A program made the position numbers and the translations under genes. Below are positions 18,752 to 28,116 of a stretch of DNA of 64,000 bases, in pieces. The notes beneath the pieces are model-generated. The model was not told the origin of the DNA and did no database searches. It saw nothing but the letters and a program-made list of their open reading frames with translations. The DNA is taken from the NCBI GenBank assembly GCA_002701845.1, contig NZXG01000038.1, forward strand, positions 1 through 64,000, in the 5' to 3' direction. The number at the start of each line of letters is the position of its first letter. Within the stretch, counting starts at the first letter, position 1. Source of the DNA: Pseudomonadales bacterium (GTDB taxonomy: Bacteria; Pseudomonadota; Gammaproteobacteria; Pseudomonadales; Ketobacteraceae).

Positions 18752-19186
18752 ATGCCTGCAAAGAAAAAAGCTCCCGTTAAGAAGACCGCCGCCAAGAAGA
18801 CTCCCGCTGCCAAAAAAGCCCCGGCTAAAAAGGCCACCACCGCAAAAGCCACTGCACCTCGCAAGGTAACGGCGGCCAAGGAAGCCATGACCAAGACCCA
18901 GATTCTCAATACCATCGCGGAAAACACCGACCTGAGCCGCAAACAGGTTCAGTCTGTGTTGGATGAGTTGGGTGTATTGATTGAATCCCATGTTAAACCC
19001 CGTGCCGTGGGCAGCTTTACGCTTCCCGGCCTGATGAAAATCATGGTCACCCGCAAGCCCGCCACCCGGGCGCGCAAGGGTATTAACCCCTTCACCGGGG
19101 AAGAGACCGTGTTTAAGGCCAAGCCTGCCCGCAACGTGGTTAAGGTTCGTCCCCTGAAAAAACTGAAGGATATGGCGGAAAAATAA
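18752..19186 (+). CDS. HU/IHF-family protein with histone-H1-like tail
   Basis: A 144-residue basic protein. Residues 1-45 are a disordered Lys/Ala/Pro tail built from repeated KKA/KKTPA/AKKAP units, like the tails of eukaryotic H1 and Pseudomonas AlgP. Residues about 46-140 are a single HU/IHF-type DNA-binding domain (MTKTQILNTIAENTDLSRKQ, then GSFTLPGLMKI, RKPATRARKGINPFTGE, FKAKPA). It probably binds and compacts DNA as a dimer; target genes are unknown. The ATG has AAGGAAG upstream. It is monocistronic and preceded by a long noncoding leader. Confidence 0.9.
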   Translation: MPAKKKAPVKKTAAKKTPAAKKAPAKKATTAKATAPRKVTAAKEAMTKTQILNTIAENTDLSRKQVQSVLDELGVLIESHVKPRAVGSFTLPGLMKIMVTRKPATRARKGINPFTGEETVFKAKPARNVVKVRPLKKLKDMAEK

Positions 19187-19194
19187 TATCCCCG

Positions 19195-19214
19195 GGGGGC
19201 CGCCGCCGGCCCCC
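19195..19214 (+). terminator. GC-rich hairpin after the HU-like gene
   Basis: An 8-bp perfect inverted repeat (GGGGGCCG/CGGCCCCC, loop CCGC) starts nine bases after the stop. The following TGTTCCTCC is only weakly T-rich, so termination strength is uncertain. Confidence 0.5.
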
Positions 19215-19307
19215 TGTTCCTCCCCCGCCCCTTGGCCGTAAGCCGAGACAATCCCGCTCCCTCAAAAATCCGCTTGATGAAAATACCCTGGCCTGACCCC
19301 AGGTTTG

Positions 19308-19336
19308 TTGTTTAGGGTTACAACAAGCCGTAAAAT
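19308..19336 (+). promoter_or_regulatory. Probable sigma70 promoter for proS
   Basis: TTGTTT (19308-19313), 17-base spacer, TAAAAT (19331-19336), about 46 bases before the proS ATG. Confidence 0.55.
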
Positions 19337-19382
19337 CGTGCACTGTTTTTTTAACCGCTGAACAAGCCTGGGATCTGCATCC

Positions 19383-21110
19383 ATGAAGACCACTGACTAT
19401 CTGCTCGCCACCCTGAGAGAAACCCCGACCGATGCCGAAGTCATCAGCCACCAGTTGATGCTGCGGGCGGGGATGACTCGCAAACTGGCTTCCGGCTTGT
19501 ACACCTGGTTGCCCATGGGGCTGAGGGTGTTGCGCAAGGTGGAGCGGATCATCCGCGAAGAGATGGATCACGCCGGTGCCATGGAGGTGCTGATGCCGGT
19601 GGTGCAGCCAGCGGAGTTGTGGCAGGAATCCGGCCGCATCTCAGCCTACGGACCGGAACTGCTGCGGCTGCAGGATCGCCACCAACGGGATTTTGTGCTG
19701 GGGCCCACCCACGAAGAGGTGATTACTGACCTGGTGCGCAATAATATCCAGAGTTACAAGCAGCTGCCCGCCAACTTTTATCAGATTCAAACCAAGTTCC
19801 GCGATGAAATCCGTCCCCGTTTCGGCATCATGCGAGCCCGTGAATTCATCATGAAGGACGCCTATTCCTTTCATCTGAACACGCAATCATTACAACAGAC
19901 CTACGATGTCATGCACGCCACCTACAGCCGCATCTTCAGCCGCCTGGGTCTGGATTTTCGCGCGGTATTGGCCGACACCGGCAGCATTGGCGGCAGCAGC
20001 TCCCACGAATTCCATGTGCTGGCGGATTCCGGCGAGGACGATATTGCTTTCAGCGACAGCAGTGACTACGCCGCCAACGTGGAAATGGCGGAAGCCCTGG
20101 AAATCGGCAGTCAGCGGCCGGCGCCCGCCGCCGAAATGGAACGGGTGGCCACCCCGGATCAGCACAGTATTGCCGAGGTTTGTGAGTTTCTAAAGCTGCC
20201 CCCGGAACAGGTGATAAAAACCCTGATTGTGCACGGCACCAACCCTGAGGGCAGCCCCGGGCTGGTGGCCCTGGTCCTGCGTGGGGACAAGGAACTCAAC
20301 GAGGTGAAGGCGGAAAAACACCCCCGGATCGCGGCGCCACTGACCTTTGCCAGCGAGGCGGAAGTGCTGCAGGCGGTGGGCTGCAAACCAGGTTCTATCG
20401 GCCCGGTGGGGCTGAGCCTGCCGGTGATTGCCGATCGCAGCGTGATGAATATCGCGGATTTCGTTTGCGGAGCCAACCAGGACGGGGTTCATCTGCGTGG
20501 GGTGAATTGGGAGCGGGATGCAGAATTTACCGAAGTGGCGGATCTGCGCAATGTGGTGGCCGGAGACCCCAGCCCCTGCGGTAAGGGCCACCTCAGTATC
20601 AAGCGGGGCATAGAAGTGGGGCATATTTTCCAGTTGGGCACCAAATACAGTGAAGCCCTCAAAGCCACCGTACTGGATGAGAACGGTAAGAACCACGCCA
20701 TGCCCATGGGCTGCTACGGCATCGGAGTGACCCGGGTAGTGGCAGCGGCCATCGAGCAGAACCACGATCAGTACGGCATTATCTGGCCGGAGGCCATCGC
20801 CCCCTTCCAGGTGGCCATCGTACCCCTGAACCATCACAAGTCACCGCCGGTGCAGGAAGCCGCCGACGCCCTGTACCAGGAACTGAGCGCTCTGGGGATT
20901 GAGGTGCTGTACGACGACCGCAAAGAACGCCCCGGGGTTAAATTCTCCGACCTGGAACTGGTGGGCATTCCCCATCGCGTTGTCATCAGCGACCGTGGCA
21001 TTGAGGCCGGCGCGTACGAGTACAAAAACCGGCGCGACAACGAGAAACTGGAGATCCCCGCGACCGAAGTGACGCAGTTCATACAGTCGCGGATTCAGGG
21101 GTTGAATTAA
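19383..21110 (+). CDS. proS: Prolyl-tRNA synthetase (bacterial type with editing domain)
   Basis: A 575-residue class II synthetase. N-terminal catalytic core motifs include [34 protein letters not shown] and [17 protein letters not shown] (motif 2). The INS editing domain (about 225-395), which removes misacylated Ala, is present, followed by motif 3 ([16 protein letters not shown]) and the anticodon-binding domain ([17 protein letters not shown]). It charges tRNA-Pro. It has its own promoter upstream and is followed 24 bases later by the transglycosylase gene. Confidence 0.97.
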   Translation: MKTTDYLLATLRETPTDAEVISHQLMLRAGMTRKLASGLYTWLPMGLRVLRKVERIIREEMDHAGAMEVLMPVVQPAELWQESGRISAYGPELLRLQDRHQRDFVLGPTHEEVITDLVRNNIQSYKQLPANFYQIQTKFRDEIRPRFGIMRAREFIMKDAYSFHLNTQSLQQTYDVMHATYSRIFSRLGLDFRAVLADTGSIGGSSSHEFHVLADSGEDDIAFSDSSDYAANVEMAEALEIGSQRPAPAAEMERVATPDQHSIAEVCEFLKLPPEQVIKTLIVHGTNPEGSPGLVALVLRGDKELNEVKAEKHPRIAAPLTFASEAEVLQAVGCKPGSIGPVGLSLPVIADRSVMNIADFVCGANQDGVHLRGVNWERDAEFTEVADLRNVVAGDPSPCGKGHLSIKRGIEVGHIFQLGTKYSEALKATVLDENGKNHAMPMGCYGIGVTRVVAAAIEQNHDQYGIIWPEAIAPFQVAIVPLNHHKSPPVQEAADALYQELSALGIEVLYDDRKERPGVKFSDLELVGIPHRVVISDRGIEAGAYEYKNRRDNEKLEIPATEVTQFIQSRIQGLN

Positions 21111-21134
21111 CCAGGAACGGCTAAAATAGAGGGT

Positions 21135-21725
21135 ATGAAACCGATACTCCGCACCCTGACCACCATGCTACTGGCGCTCTGGCTGGTGCTGGCAGGCCAC
21201 CCGCTGCGCGCCGCCACCACCGAGCGGCCGGACGCGGAAATGCGTCAGCTACTGCAGGAAACCATCGCCAAAGCCAGCAGCTTTCAGGACCGCTTTGATG
21301 CCGAGGTCTGGCTGGTGGATATGGACCGCCGCCTGGCGCGCTATGTGCCCGATCCGGAGGAACGCCTGCTGATCCTGCATCTGGTGCATACGGAAGCCCG
21401 CCGCTTCGAACTGAAGCCGGAGATCGTACTGGCGGTGATGCATGTGGAAAGCCTGTTTGACCGCTATGCGGTGTCCCGGGTGGGCGCCCAGGGGCTGATG
21501 CAGGTGATGCCATTCTGGAAGCGGGAAATCGGCAGCACCAGCGACAACCTGACAGACATTGCCACCAATATCCGCTATGGCTGCGCCATCCTCAAAACCT
21601 ATCTGAAACGGGAACAGGGTAATCTGATGCGGGCCCTGGCCCGCTACAACGGCAGCGTAGGCAAAACCTGGTATCCGGAACGGGTGTTCAATGCCTGGGA
21701 AAAGCACTGGTTTGTGAAATATTAG
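21135..21725 (+). CDS. Lytic transglycosylase, SLT domain
   Basis: A 196-residue periplasmic murein hydrolase with a signal peptide (MKPILRTLTTMLLALWLVLAG, cleavage near LRAA) and a C-terminal SLT domain from about residue 90. The catalytic Glu is in HVESLFDRYAVS, and GAQGLMQVMPFW and ALARYNGS are the other family signatures. It cleaves the MurNAc-GlcNAc bond to form anhydro-muropeptides. No LysM or membrane anchor is visible. It is probably co-transcribed with proS. Confidence 0.92.
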   Translation: MKPILRTLTTMLLALWLVLAGHPLRAATTERPDAEMRQLLQETIAKASSFQDRFDAEVWLVDMDRRLARYVPDPEERLLILHLVHTEARRFELKPEIVLAVMHVESLFDRYAVSRVGAQGLMQVMPFWKREIGSTSDNLTDIATNIRYGCAILKTYLKREQGNLMRALARYNGSVGKTWYPERVFNAWEKHWFVKY

Positions 21726-21740
21726 GGGGACAGCGGACTG

Positions 21741-22682
21741 TTAACCCACCACCACCTGATTGCGACCCCGTTGCTTGGCGTTATACAGGGCCTCATCCGC
21801 GCGGGCGATCATCGCCTCCGCATCCGCCAGATCACTGCGATACTCCACCAGCCCCACACTGGCGGACACCGGAATGTCCCGGCGCTCGAACCGTACCGGG
21901 GTTTGTTCTATGGTCTGGCGCAATCGTTCCGCCACCACCTGCGCCCCCGGGGCATCAGTATTGGGCAGAATAATTCCAAATTCCTCGCCGCCGTAGCGGC
22001 CGGCCACATCCGGTTCCCGCAATGACTGCTGCACCAGTTGCGCCACCGCCACCAACACCGCGTCACCGGCCAGATGGCCGTACTGGTCATTGATGGATTT
22101 AAAATGGTCCAGGTCAAACAGCATCAGGCTCAGGGTGTTGCCGTAGCGCTGCGCGCGACTGAACTCCTCCATCAACCGTTTTTGCCAGTGAGCCCGGTTA
22201 TAGAGCTGGGTCAGGCCATCCACCCGACTGGCCAGTTCCAGTTTGCGCATGGCCGCCTCGTGCATGTTGCGATAAATGGCGGTGTCCGTGGTATCAAACA
22301 ACACCACGCAAACACTTTCCACTTCGCCGGCACTGTCCTTGATCGGCATCAGGGTCAGATCCTGACACATGAACTCCATGCCCCCGGTGACGGGCCGGTT
22401 GTGGTTAAAGGGAAACAGATGGGCCCGCTGCTCCCAGGAGGTGAAAGCAAAATTCTTCAGCATGAAGACGCTGTTGACCTTACGCGCGAACCAGCGCTCC
22501 GGCAGTTCCGGAAACACTTCGAACAGATTTCTGCCCTGCACCTGGGCCGCGGACAGACCACTGTGGCTGGCCATAAAGCTGTTCCACAGCAACACCTCGT
22601 GCTGGCGGTTAAGAATGAAAACCCCCACATTGATCCGGTCAATGATGAATTCCAGCAATTCCTTGGAGGCGGAAAAATTCAA
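21741..22682 (-). CDS. PAS-GGDEF diguanylate cyclase
   Basis: A 313-residue cytoplasmic protein. Residues about 8-130 form a PAS domain (IIDRINVGVFILNRQHEVLLWN) and about 150-313 a GGDEF domain with active site GGEEF and the upstream RxxD inhibitory site (REPD, five residues before). It should make c-di-GMP and be feedback-inhibited. No membrane helices are seen, so input is probably cytosolic or via partners. It is the last gene of a CheY-CheC-cyclase operon, starting 2 bases after the CheC stop. Confidence 0.93.
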   Translation of the reverse strand: MNFSASKELLEFIIDRINVGVFILNRQHEVLLWNSFMASHSGLSAAQVQGRNLFEVFPELPERWFARKVNSVFMLKNFAFTSWEQRAHLFPFNHNRPVTGGMEFMCQDLTLMPIKDSAGEVESVCVVLFDTTDTAIYRNMHEAAMRKLELASRVDGLTQLYNRAHWQKRLMEEFSRAQRYGNTLSLMLFDLDHFKSINDQYGHLAGDAVLVAVAQLVQQSLREPDVAGRYGGEEFGIILPNTDAPGAQVVAERLRQTIEQTPVRFERRDIPVSASVGLVEYRSDLADAEAMIARADEALYNAKQRGRNQVVVG

Positions 22683-22684
22683 TG

Positions 22685-23320
22685 TCAGAGATCTTCCAGC
22701 AGCCGGTCGAGGGATTGTTTTACCACGGCGATGGAGTCACCGGGCATCAGCAGAAACATGGTACAACTGAAGGAACGATCCTCCAGTGTGTAGGATATCT
22801 CCACCAACAGCGCCTGATCCCAGTTATCGCTGTTGTTTTCCAGCAGCCGGGCGATGGGTACATGCTGGCCCATGATAAACGGCGGCGAGAATCCCAGATC
22901 CGCCTCCATTTGCTCACCCACGCCATTGAGGCAGGCACCATTCAGGATATTGGTCACATCCAATAACAGTTCTTTTTCGGATTCGACGGTGAGTTCATCG
23001 TCGTAGGCCAGCAGGTCCGCCAGCTCCCGAAATGAGCTGTCGGTAAAAACCACGATGGCCTCGCCACGGATGCCGGCACCGGAATCCAGCTGATAAAACC
23101 CCTGGCTGACACCGGAAACCGCCACCTCGGCGCCACCCACGATATCCTCCAGCGCCGGGTTCAGCTGTTCGCGCATCAACAGGCGGATACGGGGCACCGA
23201 AAGGTGAATAAACACCTCTAAAAATCGTGCCAGAGAATCCCCGGCCTGCCCCATGGCCACGTTGACCACCTCCTGCAGGCAATCCCTCTGATCTTCTGTG
23301 AGCGCCAGCGAGTCGTTCAT
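22685..23320 (-). CDS. CheC-family CheY phosphatase
   Basis: A 211-residue protein with the CheC catalytic motif in full at the N-terminus: D-x3-E-x2-N-x22-P in DCLQEVVN...P (about residues 13-43). A second copy, DVTN followed by FSPP (from about residue 119), has Asp in place of Glu. CheC/CheX proteins dephosphorylate CheY-P. The start overlaps the CheY-like gene by 4 bases, so its substrate is probably that receiver. No flagellar or CheA genes are nearby. Confidence 0.88.
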   Translation of the reverse strand: MNDSLALTEDQRDCLQEVVNVAMGQAGDSLARFLEVFIHLSVPRIRLLMREQLNPALEDIVGGAEVAVSGVSQGFYQLDSGAGIRGEAIVVFTDSSFRELADLLAYDDELTVESEKELLLDVTNILNGACLNGVGEQMEADLGFSPPFIMGQHVPIARLLENNSDNWDQALLVEISYTLEDRSFSCTMFLLMPGDSIAVVKQSLDRLLEDL

Positions 23321-23682
23321 ATCAAGCCATATTTCCTAAGCACATCCTGGAGCTTATTGCTGTCCACAGGTTTTTTAATAAAGTCCAGGGCCCCAAGGGC
23401 CATCACCCGTTCTCTGGCTTCCGGCTGAATATCAGCGGAAATAACGATAATGAAGCACTTATGCCCCTCTTCCCGAACCTGTTTCAGTACTCCATAGCCG
23501 TCCAGTTCCGGCATGGTGAGATCCAGAAATACCATTTCACCCTTGCCCGCGCGAATCGCTTCCAAACCCTCCACACCATTGGTGGCCATGGTGACCTCCA
23601 CGTCCCACCCTTCCGGTAGCGAGCGTTTGACCTGTTTGCGGGCCATTACCGAATCATCGCAAATCAACAGCGGTATGGACAT
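23317..23682 (-). CDS. CheY-like single-domain response regulator
   Basis: A 121-residue receiver domain: acidic pair DDS near residue 9, phospho-acceptor Asp in VFLDLTMPELDGYGVL (about 56), Thr/Ser switch region VISAD, and conserved KKPV lysine. It has no output domain. A GGAG ribosome site lies six bases before the ATG. It heads the operon with CheC phosphatase and diguanylate cyclase, suggesting a phosphorelay whose state influences c-di-GMP. No cognate kinase is in the window beyond the Ser/Thr kinase far downstream. Confidence 0.93.
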   Translation of the reverse strand: MSIPLLICDDSVMARKQVKRSLPEGWDVEVTMATNGVEGLEAIRAGKGEMVFLDLTMPELDGYGVLKQVREEGHKCFIIVISADIQPEARERVMALGALDFIKKPVDSNKLQDVLRKYGLI

Positions 23683-23802
23683 GGTGCTCCTTCAATTACT
23701 GCCCATGAAATTTGTTAGGTTTTTTTCAGTATAGACGCTTTCCCACCGGGCGCGATACGGAGTTGCGACATTGTGACCCGGCCTCAAGCCGGTTTCAGGC
23801 AG

Positions 23803-23826
23803 GAAAAAGCCCGCGCAGGGCGGGCT
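23803..23826 (-). terminator. Intrinsic terminator of fumarase gene
   Basis: On the minus strand, AGCCCGC-CCTGC-GCGGGCT followed by five T, 16 bases after the fumarase stop. Confidence 0.85.
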
Positions 23827-23842
23827 CGCTAATGGTCCTGGC

Positions 23843-25360
23843 TCAGGCGTCGGCCAGCGGGATTTTGCCGATTTTGGCCTGCCATATTTTAGGCGCGGTA
23901 TTATGTACTGAAGTACCAGCCGCATCCACCGCCACGGTGACGGGCATGTCCTCCACGACAAATTCGTGGATCGCCTCCATTCCCAGATCCTCGAAGGCCA
24001 CGATCCGGGCCTTGCGAATGGCCTTGGACACCAGGTAAGCGGCGCCACCCACCGCCATCAGATACACCGCTCGATGGCGCTTGATGGCCTCCACCGCCGA
24101 GGGGCCGCGCTCGGCCTTGCCCACCATCCCCAGCAGGCCGGTCTGCGCCAGCATGGTTTCGGTGAATTTGTCCATCCGGGTGGAGGTGGTGGGACCGGCG
24201 GGCCCCATGACTTCATCCCGCACCGGGTCCACCGGGCCCACGTAATAAATGAACTTGCCGCGGAAATCCACCGGCAGGGGCTCGCCTTTGTTGAGCATAT
24301 CCACCATGCGTTTGTGGGCGGCATCCCGCCCAGTCAGCAAAGTGCCGGACAACAGCAGAGTATCGCCGGGCTGCCAGGACTGCACTTCCTCCGGGGTCAC
24401 CGTGTCCAGGTTCACCCGCCGGGCGCCGTCACCACCGGCCAAAGAGATCTGCGGCCAGTCATCCAGACTGGGTACCGGCAGTTCCGCCACCCCGCTGCCA
24501 TCCAGGACAAAGTGGGCATGACGGGTGGCGGCGCAGTTGGGAATCATGGCCACGGGCAGAGAGGCCGCATGTGTGGGGTAATCCTTGATTTTGACGTCCA
24601 GCACCGTGGTGAGCCCCCCCAGGCCCTGGGCGCCAATGCCCAACGCATTAACCTTGTCATAAAGCTCCAGGCGCAGCTCCTCCACCCGGTTGGCGGGGCC
24701 CCGTTTGGCCAGTTCCTGAATATCAATGGATTCCATGAGGGATTCCTTGGCCAGCACCATGGCTTTCTCCGCGGTACCGCCGATGCCGATGCCCAACATA
24801 CCCGGCGGACACCAGCCCGCGCCCATGGTGGGCACGGTTTTCAGCACCCAATCCACAATGCTGTCGCTGGGGTTCAGCATGACCATTTTGGATTTGTTTT
24901 CCGAGCCGCCGCCCTTGGCCGCCACGTGCACGTCCACCGTGTCGCCGGGCACAATCTCGTAATGCACCACCGCCGGGGTATTGTCCCTGGTGTTCTTGCG
25001 GGCCCCGGCCGGATCCGCCAGGATGGAGGCCCGCAGTACGTTGTCCGAATCCCGGTAGGCCCGGCGCACGCCCTCGTTCACCATGTCGGTAACACTCATG
25101 TCCGCATCCCACTGCACATTCATGCCCACTTTGAGGAAGACGGTAACGATACCGGTATCCTGACAGATCGGCCGGTGGCCCTCGGCACACATGCGGGAGT
25201 TGATCAGAATCTGGGCCATGGCGTCTTTGGCCGCCGGGGATTCCTCGGCTTCATAGGCCGCGGTCACCGCCCTGATAAAGTCCGGCGGATGGTAATAGGA
25301 AATGTATTGCAGACTGTCGGCAATACTCCGAATGAAATCGTCCTGGCGAATCACGGCCAT
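23843..25360 (-). CDS. fumA: Class I fumarate hydratase ([4Fe-4S])
   Basis: A 505-residue single-chain fumarase of the TCA cycle. The cluster-binding cysteines are seen in PICQDTG (Cys66), AGWCPPG and PNCAATRH. The C-terminal beta domain includes LTGRDAAHKRM and GPTTSTRMDKF. This oxygen-labile form is common in gammaproteobacteria alongside FumC. It lies 44 bases downstream of the alpha/beta hydrolase on the same strand and has its own strong terminator. Confidence 0.95.
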   Translation of the reverse strand: MAVIRQDDFIRSIADSLQYISYYHPPDFIRAVTAAYEAEESPAAKDAMAQILINSRMCAEGHRPICQDTGIVTVFLKVGMNVQWDADMSVTDMVNEGVRRAYRDSDNVLRASILADPAGARKNTRDNTPAVVHYEIVPGDTVDVHVAAKGGGSENKSKMVMLNPSDSIVDWVLKTVPTMGAGWCPPGMLGIGIGGTAEKAMVLAKESLMESIDIQELAKRGPANRVEELRLELYDKVNALGIGAQGLGGLTTVLDVKIKDYPTHAASLPVAMIPNCAATRHAHFVLDGSGVAELPVPSLDDWPQISLAGGDGARRVNLDTVTPEEVQSWQPGDTLLLSGTLLTGRDAAHKRMVDMLNKGEPLPVDFRGKFIYYVGPVDPVRDEVMGPAGPTTSTRMDKFTETMLAQTGLLGMVGKAERGPSAVEAIKRHRAVYLMAVGGAAYLVSKAIRKARIVAFEDLGMEAIHEFVVEDMPVTVAVDAAGTSVHNTAPKIWQAKIGKIPLADA

Positions 25361-25404
25361 GGCCCACTCCTCTCTGCGGTCGCTACACGGTAAACCGCCG
25401 TATG

Positions 25405-26373
25405 TTACCCCAAATGACGGGCCAGTTCATCCGCCAGCCGTTTTGCCCCCTTGGGGTGCATTTCCAGGAACTTCAATATCTTAGCGTTCACCAGATCGGG
25501 CTTTTCCAAGTGACAGAAATGGCCGGCCCCCATCAGCCGGTACAGCTCCACCCCGGCCATGAAATCCCGCTGCCACAGGGTCGGCTCAAACAGCCGGGTA
25601 TCCATACAGCCGTCCCGGGCACCGGTGATCACCAGGGACGGGACCTGACAGGGCAGAGTCAGGGCCTGGCGGCTTTTCCGATGCTGGGGATGAAGCAGGC
25701 GGGTAAGACAGCGATAGTAGGCCAGGGTAGCCTGGCGCACGGGCCGCTCCGCCAGGGTTTCCACCACGGGCTGCAACAGGGCCTCCGGGGGTTCCCAGCC
25801 GGGGGACCAGCGCCGCCAGAGCCAGCGGATGAAGGCGCCATTACCCAGGCCCAGCACCTGTTCCGGCAACCAGGGCAACTGGAACAGGCCGATATACCAG
25901 GATCGCAGCAGCTGACCGGGGTGCCGGACCACCGCCCCAAACAGACGCTTGGGCGGTGGAATGGCGATGCTGGTCATGCTGAAAAACCGGTGGGGGTGGC
26001 TGGCCACCGCCAGCCAGGCGGTGACCGCCCCCCAGTCATGGCCGATCAGATGGGCGGCCTCCTCGTCCAGGTGATCGATCCAGCCCACCAGGTGCTCCAC
26101 CAGCTGGCTGACAAAATAGTGGTCGGATGTGGCCACACTGGAGCTTTCGTAGCCGGGCATCACCGATACCAGCACCCGATAGCCGGACGCCACCAGCGCC
26201 GGCACCAAACGGTGCCAGGTGTTCACGGTGTCCGGGAAACCGTGACAACACATCACCAGCGGACCGGTACCGTCCCAGTAATAGGCGCTGAATGTGGTTT
26301 TTCCGCAGACTTTTTGCAGAATCTGCGGTTTAATGCCCGTCACGGAATGACCAAGCAATGCTGAGTTTGGCAT
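25405..26373 (-). CDS. Alpha/beta hydrolase, epoxide hydrolase/dehalogenase-like
   Basis: A 322-residue soluble hydrolase started at ATG 26373, with GAGG seven bases upstream; an in-frame ATG 39 bases earlier has no matching context. It shows the oxyanion HGFPD motif, nucleophile elbow GHDWGA (Asp nucleophile, as in epoxide hydrolases and haloalkane dehalogenases), a second acid near GARDGCMD, and the catalytic His in AGHFCHLEKPD. Substrate is unknown. It is upstream of and co-directional with fumarase. Confidence 0.85.
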   Translation of the reverse strand: MPNSALLGHSVTGIKPQILQKVCGKTTFSAYYWDGTGPLVMCCHGFPDTVNTWHRLVPALVASGYRVLVSVMPGYESSSVATSDHYFVSQLVEHLVGWIDHLDEEAAHLIGHDWGAVTAWLAVASHPHRFFSMTSIAIPPPKRLFGAVVRHPGQLLRSWYIGLFQLPWLPEQVLGLGNGAFIRWLWRRWSPGWEPPEALLQPVVETLAERPVRQATLAYYRCLTRLLHPQHRKSRQALTLPCQVPSLVITGARDGCMDTRLFEPTLWQRDFMAGVELYRLMGAGHFCHLEKPDLVNAKILKFLEMHPKGAKRLADELARHLG

Positions 26374-26574
26374 AACGTCCTCGGCCTCCTGCTGACAACA
26401 CGGGTTACACACAAAACCTGTTCACCCCATAATTATCCGCGAGGGATGCGGGATGCGCCAGTATCCACCCCCTTCCCAAGCCCCGCGGACTGTGCAAAAC
26501 TTGAACAAGCCTGACCGGTCACGGGATTTGCCCGGCCCCCGGCGCCAGAATCAACCGATCCAGGAAGGACTGCG

Positions 26575-28116
26575 ATGAACGGACCGCTGCGAGTACCCGC
26601 CACTGAAAGAATCCAGCACCTGCTGCTGGAGGCGGACAGTCGCCAGCTGCGGGATGAGATTCAGGACCTTCCCTACGTGGATATCCCCTCCGCCCTGGCC
26701 CTGGCCCACCGCCGGTTGCACGGCTTCAACCGCTTTGTTATCCCACCGGCGAAACGGCTGCAACTGGTGAGCCCGTTTCACTACGCGTTTGTGCGGTTTG
26801 TGGACCACTATCGCAATCAACTGGGCGGTAACCTGTTCGCCAAGGAAATCCGCTCGGAAGAACTGGATCAGTTGCTGGATTTTATTCAGGAGCTGGCCTT
26901 TGCCTATAAGCACATCATCAGGGATACCCTGGCCCGCAACAAGCGCCCGGCGGGCTTTGCCACCGTGCTGTACATGGCCATGCTCTATCAGTACTACCAT
27001 GGGCTGATCTCGTACAATCGCAGCCGCATGCTGAAACGCTTTCACTGGCGCGAGTTTCACTATCTGTATTTTCTGGCGGACGGCATCAACCAGGAACACC
27101 TGCTGGTAACGGACCCCGCGGGCGGCGAAGGTTCGGTGGTCAGTCTGTACAAACAGTCCATTCTGCTGGGGCTGGCGTGCCCCTATACCCTGCGGGCCGA
27201 GGATCAATGGCGCACCCATGAGTACTGCGCCCGCTTTGCGCCCCTGGTGCAGCTGGAGCCGGCTCAATCCCCGGATGCACTGGCGGACAGCTATTTTGTA
27301 ACCGCGGAGTGTCGCCATCCCGCTCATATCCCCGGGGCTTCCCCCGAGCCCGGGACCCAGGCATGGCTGCTGGATCTATCGCCCCTGCTGGATAAAGTGT
27401 GTCGGCACCTGGCCGCTATCAGGGCCGGCGAAGTGCCGCGGGTCAGTGCCCTGCAACAACTGCCCCGGCGGCGGGCATCGCAGCTGCTGGAAACCCTTTA
27501 CCAAAACTGGTCCCGCAATACTCAGCGGCTGGCGCCGCGGCGGGAAATCGATGAGCAGATCGGTCTGGTATGGGGGCTGGAGACCATCTGCGGCATGCTG
27601 GACCCCACGCAACGGCGCCGGTCCGGCGCCCCTGAACCCACCCAGGGTCGCGATAAAAGGGCCTGGTGTCGGGGCAACGACGAGAGTGACAGTGGCATCC
27701 GCGTACGCCTCACCGGGCCACCGGATCAGTTTCCGGATCCCGGTCAGGTGGTGGCCCTGATCCGGCAGCGGCCCCGGGGCAAGGTGCTGGAGCTGGGGCT
27801 GGTGCGCTGGGCCGCTATTTCCAACGACGACGCCCCTCAGTGCGGTATTTTACGGCTGGTGGGCAATGTCAATCCGGTGAGTCTGCGGGCGGGAGAGGAA
27901 CAGGCCACCGAACGCAATGCGCTGTTAATCGTGCAGCGGGCGGCGGGCAATAGGCTGTCCCCGCGTCTGCTGGCACCGGCCAGCCTGCTAAAGCGTCATG
28001 GGGAAATCACACTCACCAGCCCGGATCATCATCAACCGCTGCTGGCGCAACTGCAGGAACCGTTGCAAAGCACCCATCATGTGGAACTGTTTGCCATCCG
28101 GTTGTTGGAGGAGTAA
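26575..28116 (+). CDS. Conserved unknown protein with PilZ-like C-terminal domain
   Basis: A 513-residue cytoplasmic protein with no signal peptide or membrane helix. The N-terminal 350 residues are mainly helical (HYRNQLGGNLFAKEIRSEE, AFAYKHIIRDTLARNKR) and match no family I can name. The region of about 345-430 (GNDESDSGIRVRLTG, then FPDPGQVVALIRQRPRGKVLELGLVRWA) resembles a PilZ-type beta-barrel, with the serine/glycine segment and a following strand pattern. The arginine motif is degenerate, so c-di-GMP binding is uncertain. It stands alone on the plus strand and overlaps the convergent BrkB gene by 40 bases. Confidence 0.7.
   Translation: MNGPLRVPATERIQHLLLEADSRQLRDEIQDLPYVDIPSALALAHRRLHGFNRFVIPPAKRLQLVSPFHYAFVRFVDHYRNQLGGNLFAKEIRSEELDQLLDFIQELAFAYKHIIRDTLARNKRPAGFATVLYMAMLYQYYHGLISYNRSRMLKRFHWREFHYLYFLADGINQEHLLVTDPAGGEGSVVSLYKQSILLGLACPYTLRAEDQWRTHEYCARFAPLVQLEPAQSPDALADSYFVTAECRHPAHIPGASPEPGTQAWLLDLSPLLDKVCRHLAAIRAGEVPRVSALQQLPRRRASQLLETLYQNWSRNTQRLAPRREIDEQIGLVWGLETICGMLDPTQRRRSGAPEPTQGRDKRAWCRGNDESDSGIRVRLTGPPDQFPDPGQVVALIRQRPRGKVLELGLVRWAAISNDDAPQCGILRLVGNVNPVSLRAGEEQATERNALLIVQRAAGNRLSPRLLAPASLLKRHGEITLTSPDHHQPLLAQLQEPLQSTHHVELFAIRLLEE

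Noticed and set aside
18402-18869. 155-codon open frame upstream of and overlapping the HU-like gene
   Set aside because: Composition is a frame shadow (Arg/Pro-rich, repetitive where it overlaps the KKA tail), with no domain or ribosome site.
23966-25393. 475-codon plus-strand frame opposite fumarase
   Set aside because: His/Gly-rich antisense shadow; the minus-strand frame encodes an intact fumarase with all cluster cysteines.
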